In this document: piece after piece, positions 1 through 7,530 of the stretch
Position numbering within the stretch: position 1 is the first letter of the stretch
How the letters are laid out: each line of letters starts with the position of its first letter
Assembly: GCA_017435425.1 (NCBI GenBank)
Contig: JAFSFC010000024.1
Span: 1 to 64,000 of the forward strand
Direction: 5' to 3'
DNA from: Ruminiclostridium sp.
Lineage (GTDB): Bacteria; Bacillota; Clostridia; Oscillospirales; Oscillospiraceae
DNA length: 64,000 nt
The notes under the pieces: model-generated
Told to the model about the DNA's origin: nothing
The model's database searches: none
Seen by the model: only the letters and a program-made list of their open reading frames with translations
Translations under genes and position numbers: made by a program

Positions 1-31
1 CCTGAGCCAGGATCAAACTCTCAATAAAATG
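1..31 (-). rRNA. 16S ribosomal RNA, 5' end only
   Basis: Read on the minus strand this is the conserved start of bacterial 16S rRNA, including the universal 27F primer site (AGAGTTTGATCCTGGCTCAG). Only about the first 30 bases lie in the window; the gene continues off the left edge. The exact mature 5' end is approximate. Two promoters lie upstream at 238-266 and 342-370. Confidence 0.95.
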
Positions 32-237
32 GTATTAAAACGAACCTTTCGGCTCGCTATAATCAATTCATTGATTGCTAATCTTTAGCTTCAAAGAAAT
101 AATTTGACGTTGCCCCACAAAGCTGTTTTAACTTTGTGGACAACTTAATGTCCGTTTCTGGTGCTTCGTGTTTGTCTTACGTTGTTTAATTTACAAGGTA
201 CACATCGCTTTCGGCTTTCCCTCAAGCGGTGAGTTAT
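32..237 (-). other. rRNA operon leader
   Basis: This transcribed spacer lies between the proximal rRNA promoter and the 16S 5' end. It is AT-rich and holds a small perfect hairpin (CCACAAAG / CTTTGTGG at about 115-140) that may belong to the processing stalk. No gene is seen in it. Confidence 0.6.
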
Positions 238-266
238 ATCTTAGCACAACTCTTTTCGCTTGTCAA
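238..266 (-). promoter_or_regulatory. rRNA promoter, proximal (P1)
   Basis: On the minus strand there is TTGACA (261-266), a 17-bp spacer and TAAGAT (238-243). An A-tract plus GGGG directly precedes the -35 box, as in the other stable-RNA promoters of the window. Confidence 0.88.
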
Positions 267-341
267 CCCCTTTTTTCAAGTTTTTTCAAACTTGTTTGTT
301 GGAGTCTTTTGTGCGGGACCGTCGTTCGCGACAGCTTGGTT

Positions 342-370
342 ATAATACCACCCCATCCAGAGAATGTCAA
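342..370 (-). promoter_or_regulatory. rRNA promoter, distal (P2)
   Basis: On the minus strand there is TTGACA (365-370), a 17-bp spacer and TATTAT (342-347). The sequence GAAAAAAGGGG in front of the -35 box is identical to that of the proximal promoter, which points to a duplicated promoter unit. Confidence 0.88.
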
Positions 371-414
371 CCCCTTTTTTCAACTTTTTTCGAAAAAGTT
401 GTTTTTCTGTGGAA

Positions 415-822
415 TCAGGTCTTTTTCTCGAAGGTGGCGCCGCACTGACGGCAGGTGATCTTCACCGTCCCCTTCCCTCTGGGCACCCGAAGCTTCTGGC
501 TGCAGGCAGGGCACTTGAAGATCTTATACTGTTTGTTCTGCTCCGCTTTACCCTGCCAGCTGCCCCACTTATGGCGAAGGCCGGCGGTTTTGGCCTGGAA
601 CATCTGGTTCTCCTCCCTGCGCTTGGGGATGTTGCGGGAGAGGGCCCGGAACACATAGATGCCCACTGCCACAACAAAGACATAATAAAGCAGGGTCTGC
701 AGGCCTCCTGCAGGCAGGATGATGTGGAGGAGCCAGCAGGCCAGGCCCGTCCACATGACCGCAGTATTGAGTTGATCGATGCCATTTCTTCCGGCAAACA
801 GACGTGCAAGCATCATTCTCAT
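415..822 (-). CDS. Small membrane protein with C-terminal zinc ribbon
   Basis: The product is 135 aa of unknown function. Two hydrophobic segments (about residues 22-38 and 42-60) suggest a membrane hairpin, followed by a basic linker and a zinc ribbon with Cys104, Cys107, Cys124 and Cys127. The ATG at 822 is preceded by AGAGGCG at a normal distance. The gene reads toward the rRNA operon and sits just upstream of its promoters. A sensor or scaffold role is possible but nothing in the sequence shows it. Several other zinc-ribbon proteins are encoded in the window (11.4-13.6 kb and 53.9 kb). Confidence 0.8.
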   Translation of the reverse strand: MRMMLARLFAGRNGIDQLNTAVMWTGLACWLLHIILPAGGLQTLLYYVFVVAVGIYVFRALSRNIPKRREENQMFQAKTAGLRHKWGSWQGKAEQNKQYKIFKCPACSQKLRVPRGKGTVKITCRQCGATFEKKT

Positions 823-956
823 GATCGATTCGCCTCTTTTGATCCAGGATCAGCGTCTTGCATTGGCCCAAGGCCAAAATCGCTACCTTTATATAATATC
901 TTATTCCGTGCAACAGTCAATGGCTCTGCCTGTTTGTTCACAAAAAGATAACATCA

Positions 957-1126
957 GACTTTCGGAAAGGGCCTTGCCCTTTCCGAAAGTGAGGGGACTG
1001 CAGCCTGTTGCGCGCGCCCTTCAGGCACACTAACAGGCTGAGAAGAGTGATTTCCCACGCACATGTCGCGGGAAATCACAAATTTGCCTATATTTCGCCA
1101 CTGCGGTGGCGAAACTCTGCGAGGCT
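957..1126 (-). repeat. Four-hairpin structured element, copy A
   Basis: Read on the minus strand this holds P1 (1115-1094, 9-bp stem), P2 (1079-1047, perfect 10-bp stem with a 13-base loop), the linker TCTTCT, P3 (1040-1001, 9-bp outer stem) and P4 (990-958, perfect 15-bp stem). The same order, spacing, P2 loop pattern and linkers occur in copies B (29045-29212) and C (34831-34995) with different but still complementary stem sequences. Copy A lies downstream of the CoA-transferase terminator on the same strand. It may be a structured RNA or a non-autonomous mobile repeat. Confidence 0.8.
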
Positions 1127-1158
1127 TTCATGGAATAGAATCCTCTCAAGGTAACAAG

Positions 1159-1191
1159 AAAAGCCGCTGTGGATAAACCACAGCGGCTTTT
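1159..1191 (-). terminator. Terminator of the CoA-transferase gene
   Basis: A perfect 14-bp inverted repeat (1159-1172 / 1178-1191) with a 5-base loop ends in a TTTT run on the minus strand, 35 bases after the stop codon. Confidence 0.85.
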
Positions 1192-1225
1192 GTAAGCAAG
1201 TATGAACTTGAAGGATCCGTAAGGA

Positions 1226-2635
1226 TTAGAAGTACATGTACTTGTTGGCTTCCTTACGCAGCTCAGCACGGAAGTCGGGGTGAGCAATTGCGATCAGGTT
1301 CTCGACGCGCTGCTTCACAGTGCGTGCACGGATCTTAGCAACACCGTACTCGGTGATGACCATGTCGGTGATGTTTCTGGAAACGGACACGATGGAGCCG
1401 GGATCCAGGATGGGAGCGATACGGGAAACGGTGCCCTTCTTAGCAGTGGAGATCTGGCACAGCATTGCACGGCCGCCCTTGGAGTGGAATGCACCGTATG
1501 CGTAGTCGGTAGCACCGCCGGTGCCGGACCACTGCAGGTGAGCAACAGCCTCAGCTGCAACCTGACCGGTCAGGTCGATCTGCAGAGCAGCGTTGATGGA
1601 AACCATGTTGTCCTGACGTGCGATGTTCTCGGGGTCGTTGGTGTAACGGCCGCGGCGCATCATGACACGGGGGTGGTTGTTCAGATACTTGTAGGTGAAG
1701 TCGTCAGCGATGATGAAGGCACCAACGGACCAGCCCTTATCCAGGTTCTTGTAACGGTTGGTGACAACACCCTTCTGGATCATACGAGCCATGGAAGCGC
1801 CGATCTGCTCGGTGTGGATGCCCAGGTCGTGACGGTTCATCAGCTCGAAGCCGATTGCGTTGGGGATACCGCCGAAGCCCAGCTGGATGCAGTCGCCATC
1901 GTGGACCATCTCAGCAGCCATGCCAGCGATTGCCTTTTCCTTCTCGCCGATGGGGGGATCCTGCAGCTCGTACAGGGACAGGTCGGACTCATAGATCACG
2001 TCAGCCATGGAGACGGGCAGTGCGCAGTCGCCGGGCAGGTGAGGAATTGCGGGGTTGACCTCGAAGATGATCTTGTCTGCGGAGTAGAAGGACTCCATCT
2101 GCCACTGCAGGTCGCAGGAGCAGCAGCAGTAACCATGCTCATCCATGGAGGAAACAGCAACAACGACGACGTTGGGGCGCTTGCAGCGGTGCAGCTCCTG
2201 GCCATAGTTGTGCAGGTGGATGGGGAAGTAAGAGACCATGCCGGAGGGATGGATCTTACGGAAGTTGCCATCATAGAAGAAGGTGTTGTGATGGAACTTG
2301 TTGCCGTACTGAGGATCGGTGTGAACGGGATACTCGGAGCCCCAACGATGGACGCAGGTCCACAGCTCGACGGGGTTGTTCTCATCGATGCGGTCAGCGA
2401 TGGTGTGCAGGTTGCGCAGCCACATACGGGGCTCGCAGCCATGGATGGAGTTGACGATGCAGTCGCCGGACTCGATCAGAGCCAGAGCGTCCTCGACAGT
2501 ACCCAGCTTGGACTTGTAGATCTCTTCGTGGGTCATGCCTGCATAGGTATCTGCCAGATACTCTTCATGCTTCTTGTGCTTCTTCAGCATGACGTCGGGG
2601 ATATAACGAGAATAATTTTCGTAATGTTCGAACAT
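1226..2635 (-). CDS. Acetyl-CoA hydrolase/transferase family CoA-transferase (4-hydroxybutyrate or butyryl-CoA:acetate type)
   Basis: The 469-aa protein has the two-lobed fold of family I CoA-transferases that move CoA between acetate and butyrate or 4-hydroxybutyrate. GFGGIPNAI (253-261) is followed by LGIHTE (271-276), whose Glu276 sits where the family forms its glutamyl-CoA thioester; GTGGATDY (371-378) is the second glycine-rich loop. The first 45 residues are a charged extension. The ATG at 2635 has GGAGG upstream, and a clear sigma-A promoter and terminator make it a single-gene unit. Codon use (many Ala GCT/GCA and Arg CGT) differs from most neighbours and resembles highly expressed genes. 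With the two acyl-CoA dehydrogenases it suggests butyrate or amino-acid fermentation. The exact substrate cannot be read from sequence. Confidence 0.85.
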   Translation of the reverse strand: MFEHYENYSRYIPDVMLKKHKKHEEYLADTYAGMTHEEIYKSKLGTVEDALALIESGDCIVNSIHGCEPRMWLRNLHTIADRIDENNPVELWTCVHRWGSEYPVHTDPQYGNKFHHNTFFYDGNFRKIHPSGMVSYFPIHLHNYGQELHRCKRPNVVVVAVSSMDEHGYCCCSCDLQWQMESFYSADKIIFEVNPAIPHLPGDCALPVSMADVIYESDLSLYELQDPPIGEKEKAIAGMAAEMVHDGDCIQLGFGGIPNAIGFELMNRHDLGIHTEQIGASMARMIQKGVVTNRYKNLDKGWSVGAFIIADDFTYKYLNNHPRVMMRRGRYTNDPENIARQDNMVSINAALQIDLTGQVAAEAVAHLQWSGTGGATDYAYGAFHSKGGRAMLCQISTAKKGTVSRIAPILDPGSIVSVSRNITDMVITEYGVAKIRARTVKQRVENLIAIAHPDFRAELRKEANKYMYF

Positions 2636-2698
2636 TTAGGTGTATCCTCCTGTCTTTGATAGTACTCCAGTGTGTGCTGTGCACAACTTTACTCACTT

Positions 2699-2727
2699 AT
2701 TCTACCCTACCTTATAAAAAACGTCAA
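2699..2727 (-). promoter_or_regulatory. Promoter of the CoA-transferase gene
   Basis: On the minus strand there is TTGACG (2722-2727), a 17-bp spacer and TAGAAT (2699-2704). Between -10 and the start codon lies an imperfect palindrome around TGTGCACAGCACACA that could be an operator. Confidence 0.75.
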
Positions 2728-2835
2728 TACGGTCCCAATGCGGTACTTTGCCTAAAATTAGCGCCCTCTATTTGTCCATTTTGTCCATCGTTTTTCTACT
2801 GCACAACACTTTTCCTTTTTTTGTCGGTTTCCGGG

Positions 2836-2864
2836 TTGGCCTTTGGCCCAAAATCTGTTACAAT
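2836..2864 (+). promoter_or_regulatory. Promoter of the hot-dog thioesterase gene
   Basis: TTGGCC (2836-2841), 17 bp, TACAAT (2859-2864), about 60 bases before the start codon. Confidence 0.6.
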
Positions 2865-2925
2865 ATCCCACATGAAGTAGGGCGTTCCCCGCCCCATCCC
2901 AATATGTACCCAGGAGGTTTCCCCT

Positions 2926-3309
2926 ATGTTAACACCCGGTATTTTCAATGAGATCACCTTTACCGTCACCCCTGAGCTGACCGCAAAGGCCGTGGGCAGC
3001 GGCACTCTGGAGGTCCTGGCCACCCCTGTCATGATCGCCAAAATGGAGGAGGCCGCCTGGACCGCCGTTTCCGACCATTTGGAGGAAGGCAGCGGCTCCG
3101 TGGGCATCCTGATGAACGCCCAGCACCTGAGTGCCACCCCTGTGGGGATGACCGTCACCTGCCGGGCTGAGCTTACCGAGGTGGACGGCCGCAAGCTGGT
3201 CTACAAGGTGACCGCCTGGGACGAGAAGGGTCCCATCGGCGAGGGCATCCATGAGCGGGCGGTCATCCAGAACGAGCGCTTCGTCACCAAGGCCTACAGC
3301 AAGCTGTGA
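2926..3309 (+). CDS. FlK-like hot-dog fold acyl-CoA thioesterase
   Basis: The 127-aa protein matches the fluoroacetyl-CoA thioesterase-like (FlK) hot-dog family. Thr33, Glu41 and His67 fall in the same relative spacing as the FlK catalytic Thr42, Glu50 and His76, within ATPVMIAKMEEAA and AQHLSATPVG. AGGAGG lies 8 bases before the ATG. Members of this family in gut clostridia probably hydrolyse a small acyl-CoA; the substrate is unknown. It is divergent from the CoA-transferase gene, which fits a role in acyl-CoA balance. A tandem-hairpin array begins right at its stop codon and may act as its terminator. Confidence 0.82.
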   Translation: MLTPGIFNEITFTVTPELTAKAVGSGTLEVLATPVMIAKMEEAAWTAVSDHLEEGSGSVGILMNAQHLSATPVGMTVTCRAELTEVDGRKLVYKVTAWDEKGPIGEGIHERAVIQNERFVTKAYSKL

Positions 3310-3430
3310 GGCAGCAGAACTGCCAGTGAAATTGAGCCTTCGGCTCAGTGAAATACGCTGACAGCGTGTGAAATTCGGGCTTCGCCCGAGTGAAATTGCC
3401 CGTTGGGCAGTTGAGGTGTCCCTGCGGGAC
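3310..3430 (+). repeat. GTGAAATT-linked hairpin array, copy 1
   Basis: Six short hairpins follow each other: 3310-3324, 3334-3346, 3355-3367, 3376-3388, 3398-3408 and 3418-3430. Four are separated by the exact linker GTGAAATT or GTGAAAT, and the last is GTCCC-TGC-GGGAC. The arms differ from hairpin to hairpin but each is perfectly self-complementary. A homologous array with other arm sequences lies in the opposite orientation at 8742-8849. Confidence 0.88.
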
Positions 3431-3614
3431 GATCTGAATTATTTTCTGCTTCCTCATCCGTTTTTTCTAAAATTGCATCTTTATGCAGGATTTCAGGCAC
3501 TCACAGCATAACTATATGTTGTGGGTGCCTTCGTCATTATTCCACTCTTTGTAGTTGTTTTGTATCCTTTTTGTCATTTTTACACTCGATTCTTCTGTTT
3601 TTGCGCATTTTTTC

Positions 3615-3643
3615 TTGATTTTTTCTTACATTTATGTTACAAT
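3615..3643 (+). promoter_or_regulatory. Promoter of the cell wall hydrolase gene
   Basis: TTGATT (3615-3620), 17 bp, TACAAT (3638-3643) in an AT-rich stretch. The rest of 3431-3614 holds no gene. Confidence 0.65.
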
Positions 3644-3687
3644 ACGGTTACAATCGTAAATAATCAGAAACAGGAGTCGATTGAATT

Positions 3688-4635
3688 ATGAAGAAACACC
3701 TGCCCAGCGCGGCTGTATTGTCCGTGCTTCTGCTGGTGCTTTGCCTGCATGCATTCGCCGCAGAACGTTCCTCCTTCGATTCCGGTCTGAGTACGTCGGC
3801 TTCCTCCGGCGGAGGGTATATCTTTACCCAGAGCCAGGAACCCACTTACACCGATTACACGGATGTGATCCCCGTCCTTACCGCCGCACCCACCAACGGG
3901 AACCTTCGTACCGCACCGGATATCACCGTCAATGGCACCTCCATTGGCCATCTGACCGACCGGATCATGGCCGGCGGCACCACCTATGTGGAGGCCGCAC
4001 CCATTCTTCAGGTCCTGTATCCCGACATCTCCCTGACCACCCGAGACGGTCACCTGACCGCCACCTCCTCGGAGCTGTCCTTCCACGCCATGGAAGGGGA
4101 CTGCTACTTCCTGGTAAACGACCGGTACCTCTATGTTCCCGACGGAGTCCTCCTCCAGGGCGAGAGCATCCTTCTGCCTGCTGACAGACTGGCCGAGGCC
4201 CTGGGCTGCAGCATCCAGGGAAATGCCGACGGCCAGGACATCATCCTCAAGCAGGTGGAGCCTGCGGTCACGGCTCGTACCTACAACGCAGACGACCTCT
4301 ACTGGCTCTCCCACGCCATCTTTGCCGAGTCCGGCAACCAGCCCATGAAGGGGCGGATCGCCGTGGGTACGGTCATCCTGAACCGGGTGGCTGACCCCAC
4401 CTTCCCCAACACCGTGGAGGCGGTCATCTTCCAGCCCAACCAGTTCTCCCCCGTGGACAACGGCACCATCTACCGGGACCCCGACAAGGACAGCATCGTG
4501 GCCGCCAAGCTCTGCCTGGACGGCGTGAAGGAGGCTGACGACTGCCTCTACTTCAACGTGACCACCATGTACTCCTGGGCAGATCGGGCCCGCACTTACT
4601 TCTGCACCATCGGCGGACACAATTTCTATCTGTGA
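3688..4635 (+). CDS. Secreted SleB-type cell wall hydrolase with copper amine oxidase-like N-domain
   Basis: The 315-aa protein has a signal peptide (about 1-24), a Ser/Gly/Thr-rich linker, a copper-amine-oxidase N-terminal-like domain (about 78-190) and a C-terminal hydrolase_2 domain (about 203-315) of the SleB/CwlJ family. AESGNQPMKGRIAVGTVILNR is the family's N-terminal signature; Glu214 is the expected catalytic acid. Family members cleave spore cortex or vegetative peptidoglycan, so the product likely acts outside the membrane during germination or growth. It has its own promoter and is followed by a hairpin at 4674-4709. The sigma-A-like promoter suggests it is not strictly sporulation-specific. 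Confidence 0.87.
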   Translation: MKKHLPSAAVLSVLLLVLCLHAFAAERSSFDSGLSTSASSGGGYIFTQSQEPTYTDYTDVIPVLTAAPTNGNLRTAPDITVNGTSIGHLTDRIMAGGTTYVEAAPILQVLYPDISLTTRDGHLTATSSELSFHAMEGDCYFLVNDRYLYVPDGVLLQGESILLPADRLAEALGCSIQGNADGQDIILKQVEPAVTARTYNADDLYWLSHAIFAESGNQPMKGRIAVGTVILNRVADPTFPNTVEAVIFQPNQFSPVDNGTIYRDPDKDSIVAAKLCLDGVKEADDCLYFNVTTMYSWADRARTYFCTIGGHNFYL

Positions 4636-4673
4636 CCGCCTGACACTCCATTCTCTTCTTTCTCTGCATTTAC

Positions 4674-4709
4674 GCAAGAAGCGGCTCGGTTCTCCGGGCC
4701 GCTTCTTGC
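4674..4709 (+). terminator. Hairpin after the cell wall hydrolase gene
   Basis: GCAAGAAGCGGC pairs with GCCGCTTCTTGC around a short loop, giving a 15-16 bp stem with one mismatch. There is no U-run after it, so it may end transcription weakly or only protect the 3' end. Confidence 0.55.
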
Positions 4710-4786
4710 ATACAGACATCAAGAATGCTCCGCTGAGGCGATGATTTCTTCCCGGAAAAATTTTTTGAATTTTTCAAAAAAAGGGG

Positions 4787-4814
4787 TTGACTTTTTCCGC
4801 CGGCCTGTTATAAT
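4787..4814 (+). promoter_or_regulatory. tRNA-Ser promoter
   Basis: TTGACT (4787-4792), 16 bp, TATAAT (4809-4814). It is preceded by CAAAAAAAGGGG, the same signature as the rRNA promoters. Confidence 0.85.
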
Positions 4815-4856
4815 AAGCAACGTTGTCAGGACGACAGCCAACAGAATAGCAAATGT

Positions 4857-4949
4857 GGAGAAGTCGCGTAGTCCGGCCGAGCGCGCACGATTGGAAATCG
4901 TGTAGGCCCCAAAAGGGTCTCGAGGGTTCAAATCCCTCCTTCTCCGCCA
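4857..4949 (+). tRNA. tRNA-Ser (anticodon GGA)
   Basis: This is a class II tRNA with a long variable arm. The acceptor stem is GGAGAAG (4857-4863) with CTTCTCC (4939-4945), followed by discriminator G and an encoded CCA. The anticodon stem CACGA/TCGTG frames the loop TTGGAAA, giving anticodon GGA. Confidence 0.95.
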
Positions 4950-4951
4950 AA

Positions 4952-4986
4952 AAAGAGCAAGTCGAAAGACTTGCTCTTTCCTTTTT
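4952..4986 (+). terminator. tRNA-Ser terminator
   Basis: A perfect 12-bp stem (4952-4963 / 4968-4979) with a GAAA tetraloop is followed by a T-rich run, two bases after the tRNA CCA. Confidence 0.9.
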
Positions 4987-5045
4987 CTCCACTTTCCTAT
5001 ATAATCAATATGAACCAATCAGCCTAGACCAAAGGAGGGCACACA

Positions 5046-6068
5046 ATGAAAGGAAAACCCCTGTTCATCGTCTTTCTCTGCCTGACGGCAGCTTTGCTCC
5101 TCTCCGCCTGTGTCCAGTCCCACAACTGTGAGGAACCGGAGATCTACAAGCCCTACGACCTGGCCTCCCAGGGGGACACGGTCTACTTCAGCGCCTTTGA
5201 CAAGCTCTGGTGCCACCAGCCCGGAGACAATGAACCCACTGAGCTGGCCCAGTTCCGGGGACTCTTCTTCCAGACCCCCCACGGGCTGTACTGCTTTGAC
5301 GAGTACTGTGCCGACGAAACTGCCCCGGACGTCTATCAGGTCTCCGGGACGGAACTCATTCCCGTGACTAACCTACCCCCTGAGGCCAGACGGCTCACCA
5401 TTCTGGACGTGACCGACGGGGCGGTCTACTGGTCCTCTGCAGACAAGATCTGGAGCGAAGCGGAAAGCAGCCGCATCCCCACCTACCGGACCGACTGCGC
5501 CACCGGAGAGACCTCTGTCATCTTCGCTGCCCCGGACATCCAGCCTCCTCAGCGGATGGCTGACGGCAAACTCTGGTTCACCGCCAAGGGCGGCATCTTC
5601 CAGTATTACGACCTGGAGACGGAAGAGGTCGTCACCTACTGCAATTCCTTCTGGTCCTACAAGGCAGAGCCCTATACCATATTCTATTATGAGGACTTCA
5701 TCCTCTGCTACTGCATCCAGTACGCACCCAACGAGGACGGCACCCACCACGAGACCGGCAAGTGCTACTACCGGCTGGACTACGGCAGCAACGAGCCGGT
5801 CTACCTGACCGAGTACGAATGGTACTCCTACCGGCCCTGGCTCCTGGATGACACCCTTTACTATCCCAGCTATGACGGATCGGAAAAGAATCATCTGGTG
5901 GCTCTGGACCCCCGGACCGGTCAGGTCACCCAGCTCACCGACCAGCCCTTTGACACCCGGGAGCTGGCCGTCACCCACGAAGGCTTCTACTATGAAAAGG
6001 ACTACGACCTCTATTGCTATGACTACAGCACGGAAGCATCCCTCCTGCTGGTGGATAAGGACGGGTGA
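5046..6068 (+). CDS. Lipoprotein with predicted beta-propeller (DUF5050-like)
   Basis: The 340-aa protein begins with a lipoprotein signal ending in LLLSAC, so Cys22 is the likely lipidated residue and the protein should sit on the outer face of the membrane. The rest is a string of short repeats rich in Tyr, Trp and Asp (for example TVYFSAFDKLWCH, GLYCFD, AVYWSS, KLWFTAKGG, TLYYPSYDG), typical of beta-propeller blades like those of DUF5050 proteins. AAAGGAGG precedes the ATG. It follows the tRNA-Ser terminator. Function is unknown; no enzymatic motif is visible. Confidence 0.8.
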   Translation: MKGKPLFIVFLCLTAALLLSACVQSHNCEEPEIYKPYDLASQGDTVYFSAFDKLWCHQPGDNEPTELAQFRGLFFQTPHGLYCFDEYCADETAPDVYQVSGTELIPVTNLPPEARRLTILDVTDGAVYWSSADKIWSEAESSRIPTYRTDCATGETSVIFAAPDIQPPQRMADGKLWFTAKGGIFQYYDLETEEVVTYCNSFWSYKAEPYTIFYYEDFILCYCIQYAPNEDGTHHETGKCYYRLDYGSNEPVYLTEYEWYSYRPWLLDDTLYYPSYDGSEKNHLVALDPRTGQVTQLTDQPFDTRELAVTHEGFYYEKDYDLYCYDYSTEASLLLVDKDG

Positions 6069-6149
6069 TCCCCCGCCCCGTTCATCCATCCATAGGAAAG
6101 ATTTTCGAAAAAAGCCCTCCCTTTCCGCCCAAAATTCCAGTTCCACCGA

Positions 6150-6178
6150 TTGACAATATCTGCCGGGAGGCGTACAAT
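6150..6178 (+). promoter_or_regulatory. Aminotransferase promoter
   Basis: TTGACA (6150-6155), 17 bp, TACAAT (6173-6178): near-consensus, about 70 bases before the start codon. Confidence 0.85.
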
Positions 6179-6249
6179 GGTATTGTATGATTAGAAACCC
6201 ATGCACCAAACATAAGTTCTAATATCATTCAATCGGAGGTAAGGACATC

Positions 6250-7440
6250 ATGAAATTTTCCAGCAAGATCGAAAAGTGCGGTCTGTCCCCCATGCGTAAG
6301 TTCCACCCCTTTGCAGTGGCAGCTAAGGCTAAGGGCCGTAACATCTATCACCTGAACATCGGTCAGCCCGACGTTGAGACCCCCAAGGCATTCTTCGATG
6401 CAGTCAAGGCTTTCGAGCAGCCCGTTCTGGAGTACGCTGCATCCCCCGGTCTGCCCGAGCTGATCGACGCTATCCAGGCTTACTATGACAACCTGAACAT
6501 GCACTTCGAGAAGGACGAGATCCAGATCACCGTCGGTGGTTCCGAAGCTCTGCAGATTGTTCTGTCCACCATCCTGGACGAGGGCGACGAGATCCTGATC
6601 CCCGAACCCTACTACCCCAACTACAACACCATGGTCAAGCTGACCGGCGGCGTCATCAAGCCCATCCCCACCACTCCTGAGGAAGGCTACCACTATGCAG
6701 ACCGCGCTAAGGTCGAGTCCTGCATCACCGAGAAGACCCGCGCTATCATGATCACCAACCCCGGCAACCCCACCGGCGTGGTCCTGACCCCCGAAGAGCA
6801 GCGCCTGATGGTCGACATCGCCAAGGAGCACAACCTGTTCATCATCGGCGACGAGGCTTACCGTGAGTTCGTCTACGGCGGCGAGCCCCTGCAGTCCCTG
6901 GGCGAGTACACCGACGCTGCTGAGAACGTCATCGTTCTGGACACCGTCTCCAAGCGCTTCTCCGCTTGCGGCGCTCGTGTCGGCTGCATCCTGTCCCGCA
7001 ACAAGGAGCTGATGAGCCACTGCATGAAGATGTGCCAGGCACGTCTGTGCGTTGCTACCCTGGATCAGGTGGGCTCCACCGCTCTGTACTCCGTCGGCCC
7101 CGAGTACTTCGCTGCTGTCCGTGACGAGTACAAGCTGCGCCGCGACACCTGCGTTGCTAAGCTGGAAAAGATGCCCGGCGTCATCTTCTCCTGCCCCAAG
7201 GGCGCATTCTACATCATGGCTGCTCTGCCCATCGACGACGCAGACAAGTTCCAGCAGTGGCTGCTGGAGGAGTTCGAGGACAACGGCGACACCGTCATGT
7301 TCTCCCCCGCTGAGTCCATGTATGCAACTCCCGGCAAGGGCAAGAACGAGATCCGTATGGCTTACGTTCTGGAAGCTGACAAGCTGGCTCGCGCTATGGA
7401 CCTGCTGGCTCTGGGCCTGGAGAAGTACAACAGCAAGTAA
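6250..7440 (+). CDS. Class I/II PLP-dependent aminotransferase (AspC/AspB-like)
   Basis: The 396-aa protein has the fold-type I signature set: NPGNPTG (170-176), DEAY (201-204) where Asp and Tyr contact the cofactor, and TVSKRFS with Lys235 as the Schiff-base lysine. Length and layout match aspartate/aromatic aminotransferases. The amino-acid partner cannot be decided from sequence; clostridial relatives act on aspartate, aromatic amino acids or alanine. CGGAGG lies before the ATG. The gene stands alone between a strong promoter and a strong terminator and uses GCT, CGT and CGC codons more than its neighbours, which suggests high expression. Confidence 0.88.
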   Translation: MKFSSKIEKCGLSPMRKFHPFAVAAKAKGRNIYHLNIGQPDVETPKAFFDAVKAFEQPVLEYAASPGLPELIDAIQAYYDNLNMHFEKDEIQITVGGSEALQIVLSTILDEGDEILIPEPYYPNYNTMVKLTGGVIKPIPTTPEEGYHYADRAKVESCITEKTRAIMITNPGNPTGVVLTPEEQRLMVDIAKEHNLFIIGDEAYREFVYGGEPLQSLGEYTDAAENVIVLDTVSKRFSACGARVGCILSRNKELMSHCMKMCQARLCVATLDQVGSTALYSVGPEYFAAVRDEYKLRRDTCVAKLEKMPGVIFSCPKGAFYIMAALPIDDADKFQQWLLEEFEDNGDTVMFSPAESMYATPGKGKNEIRMAYVLEADKLARAMDLLALGLEKYNSK

Positions 7441-7460
7441 TTCTCTTTCCAAGCAATACG

Positions 7461-7496
7461 AAACCCGGCGTGACTTCGGTCACGCCGGGTTTTTTG
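7461..7496 (+). terminator. Aminotransferase terminator
   Basis: A 13-14 bp GC-rich stem with a short TTCG-containing loop is followed by TTTTTTG, 20 bases after the stop codon. Confidence 0.92.
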
Positions 7497-7502
7497 TTGT
7501 AT

Positions 7503-7523
7503 GCAGGTGACGGATGAGGGGTA
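7503..7523. repeat. Remnant of the palindromic repeat found at 53736-53850
   Basis: Twenty of 21 bases match the right end of the element at 53736-53850, including its terminal GATGAGGGG. The left end is missing, so this is a fragment. Confidence 0.6.
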
Positions 7524-7530
7524 TTGCTCC

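Noticed and set aside
3310..3430. CRISPR array
   Set aside because: The regularly spaced GTGAAATT units are only 8 bases long and the segments between them are self-complementary hairpins, not spacers; no cas gene is present in the window.
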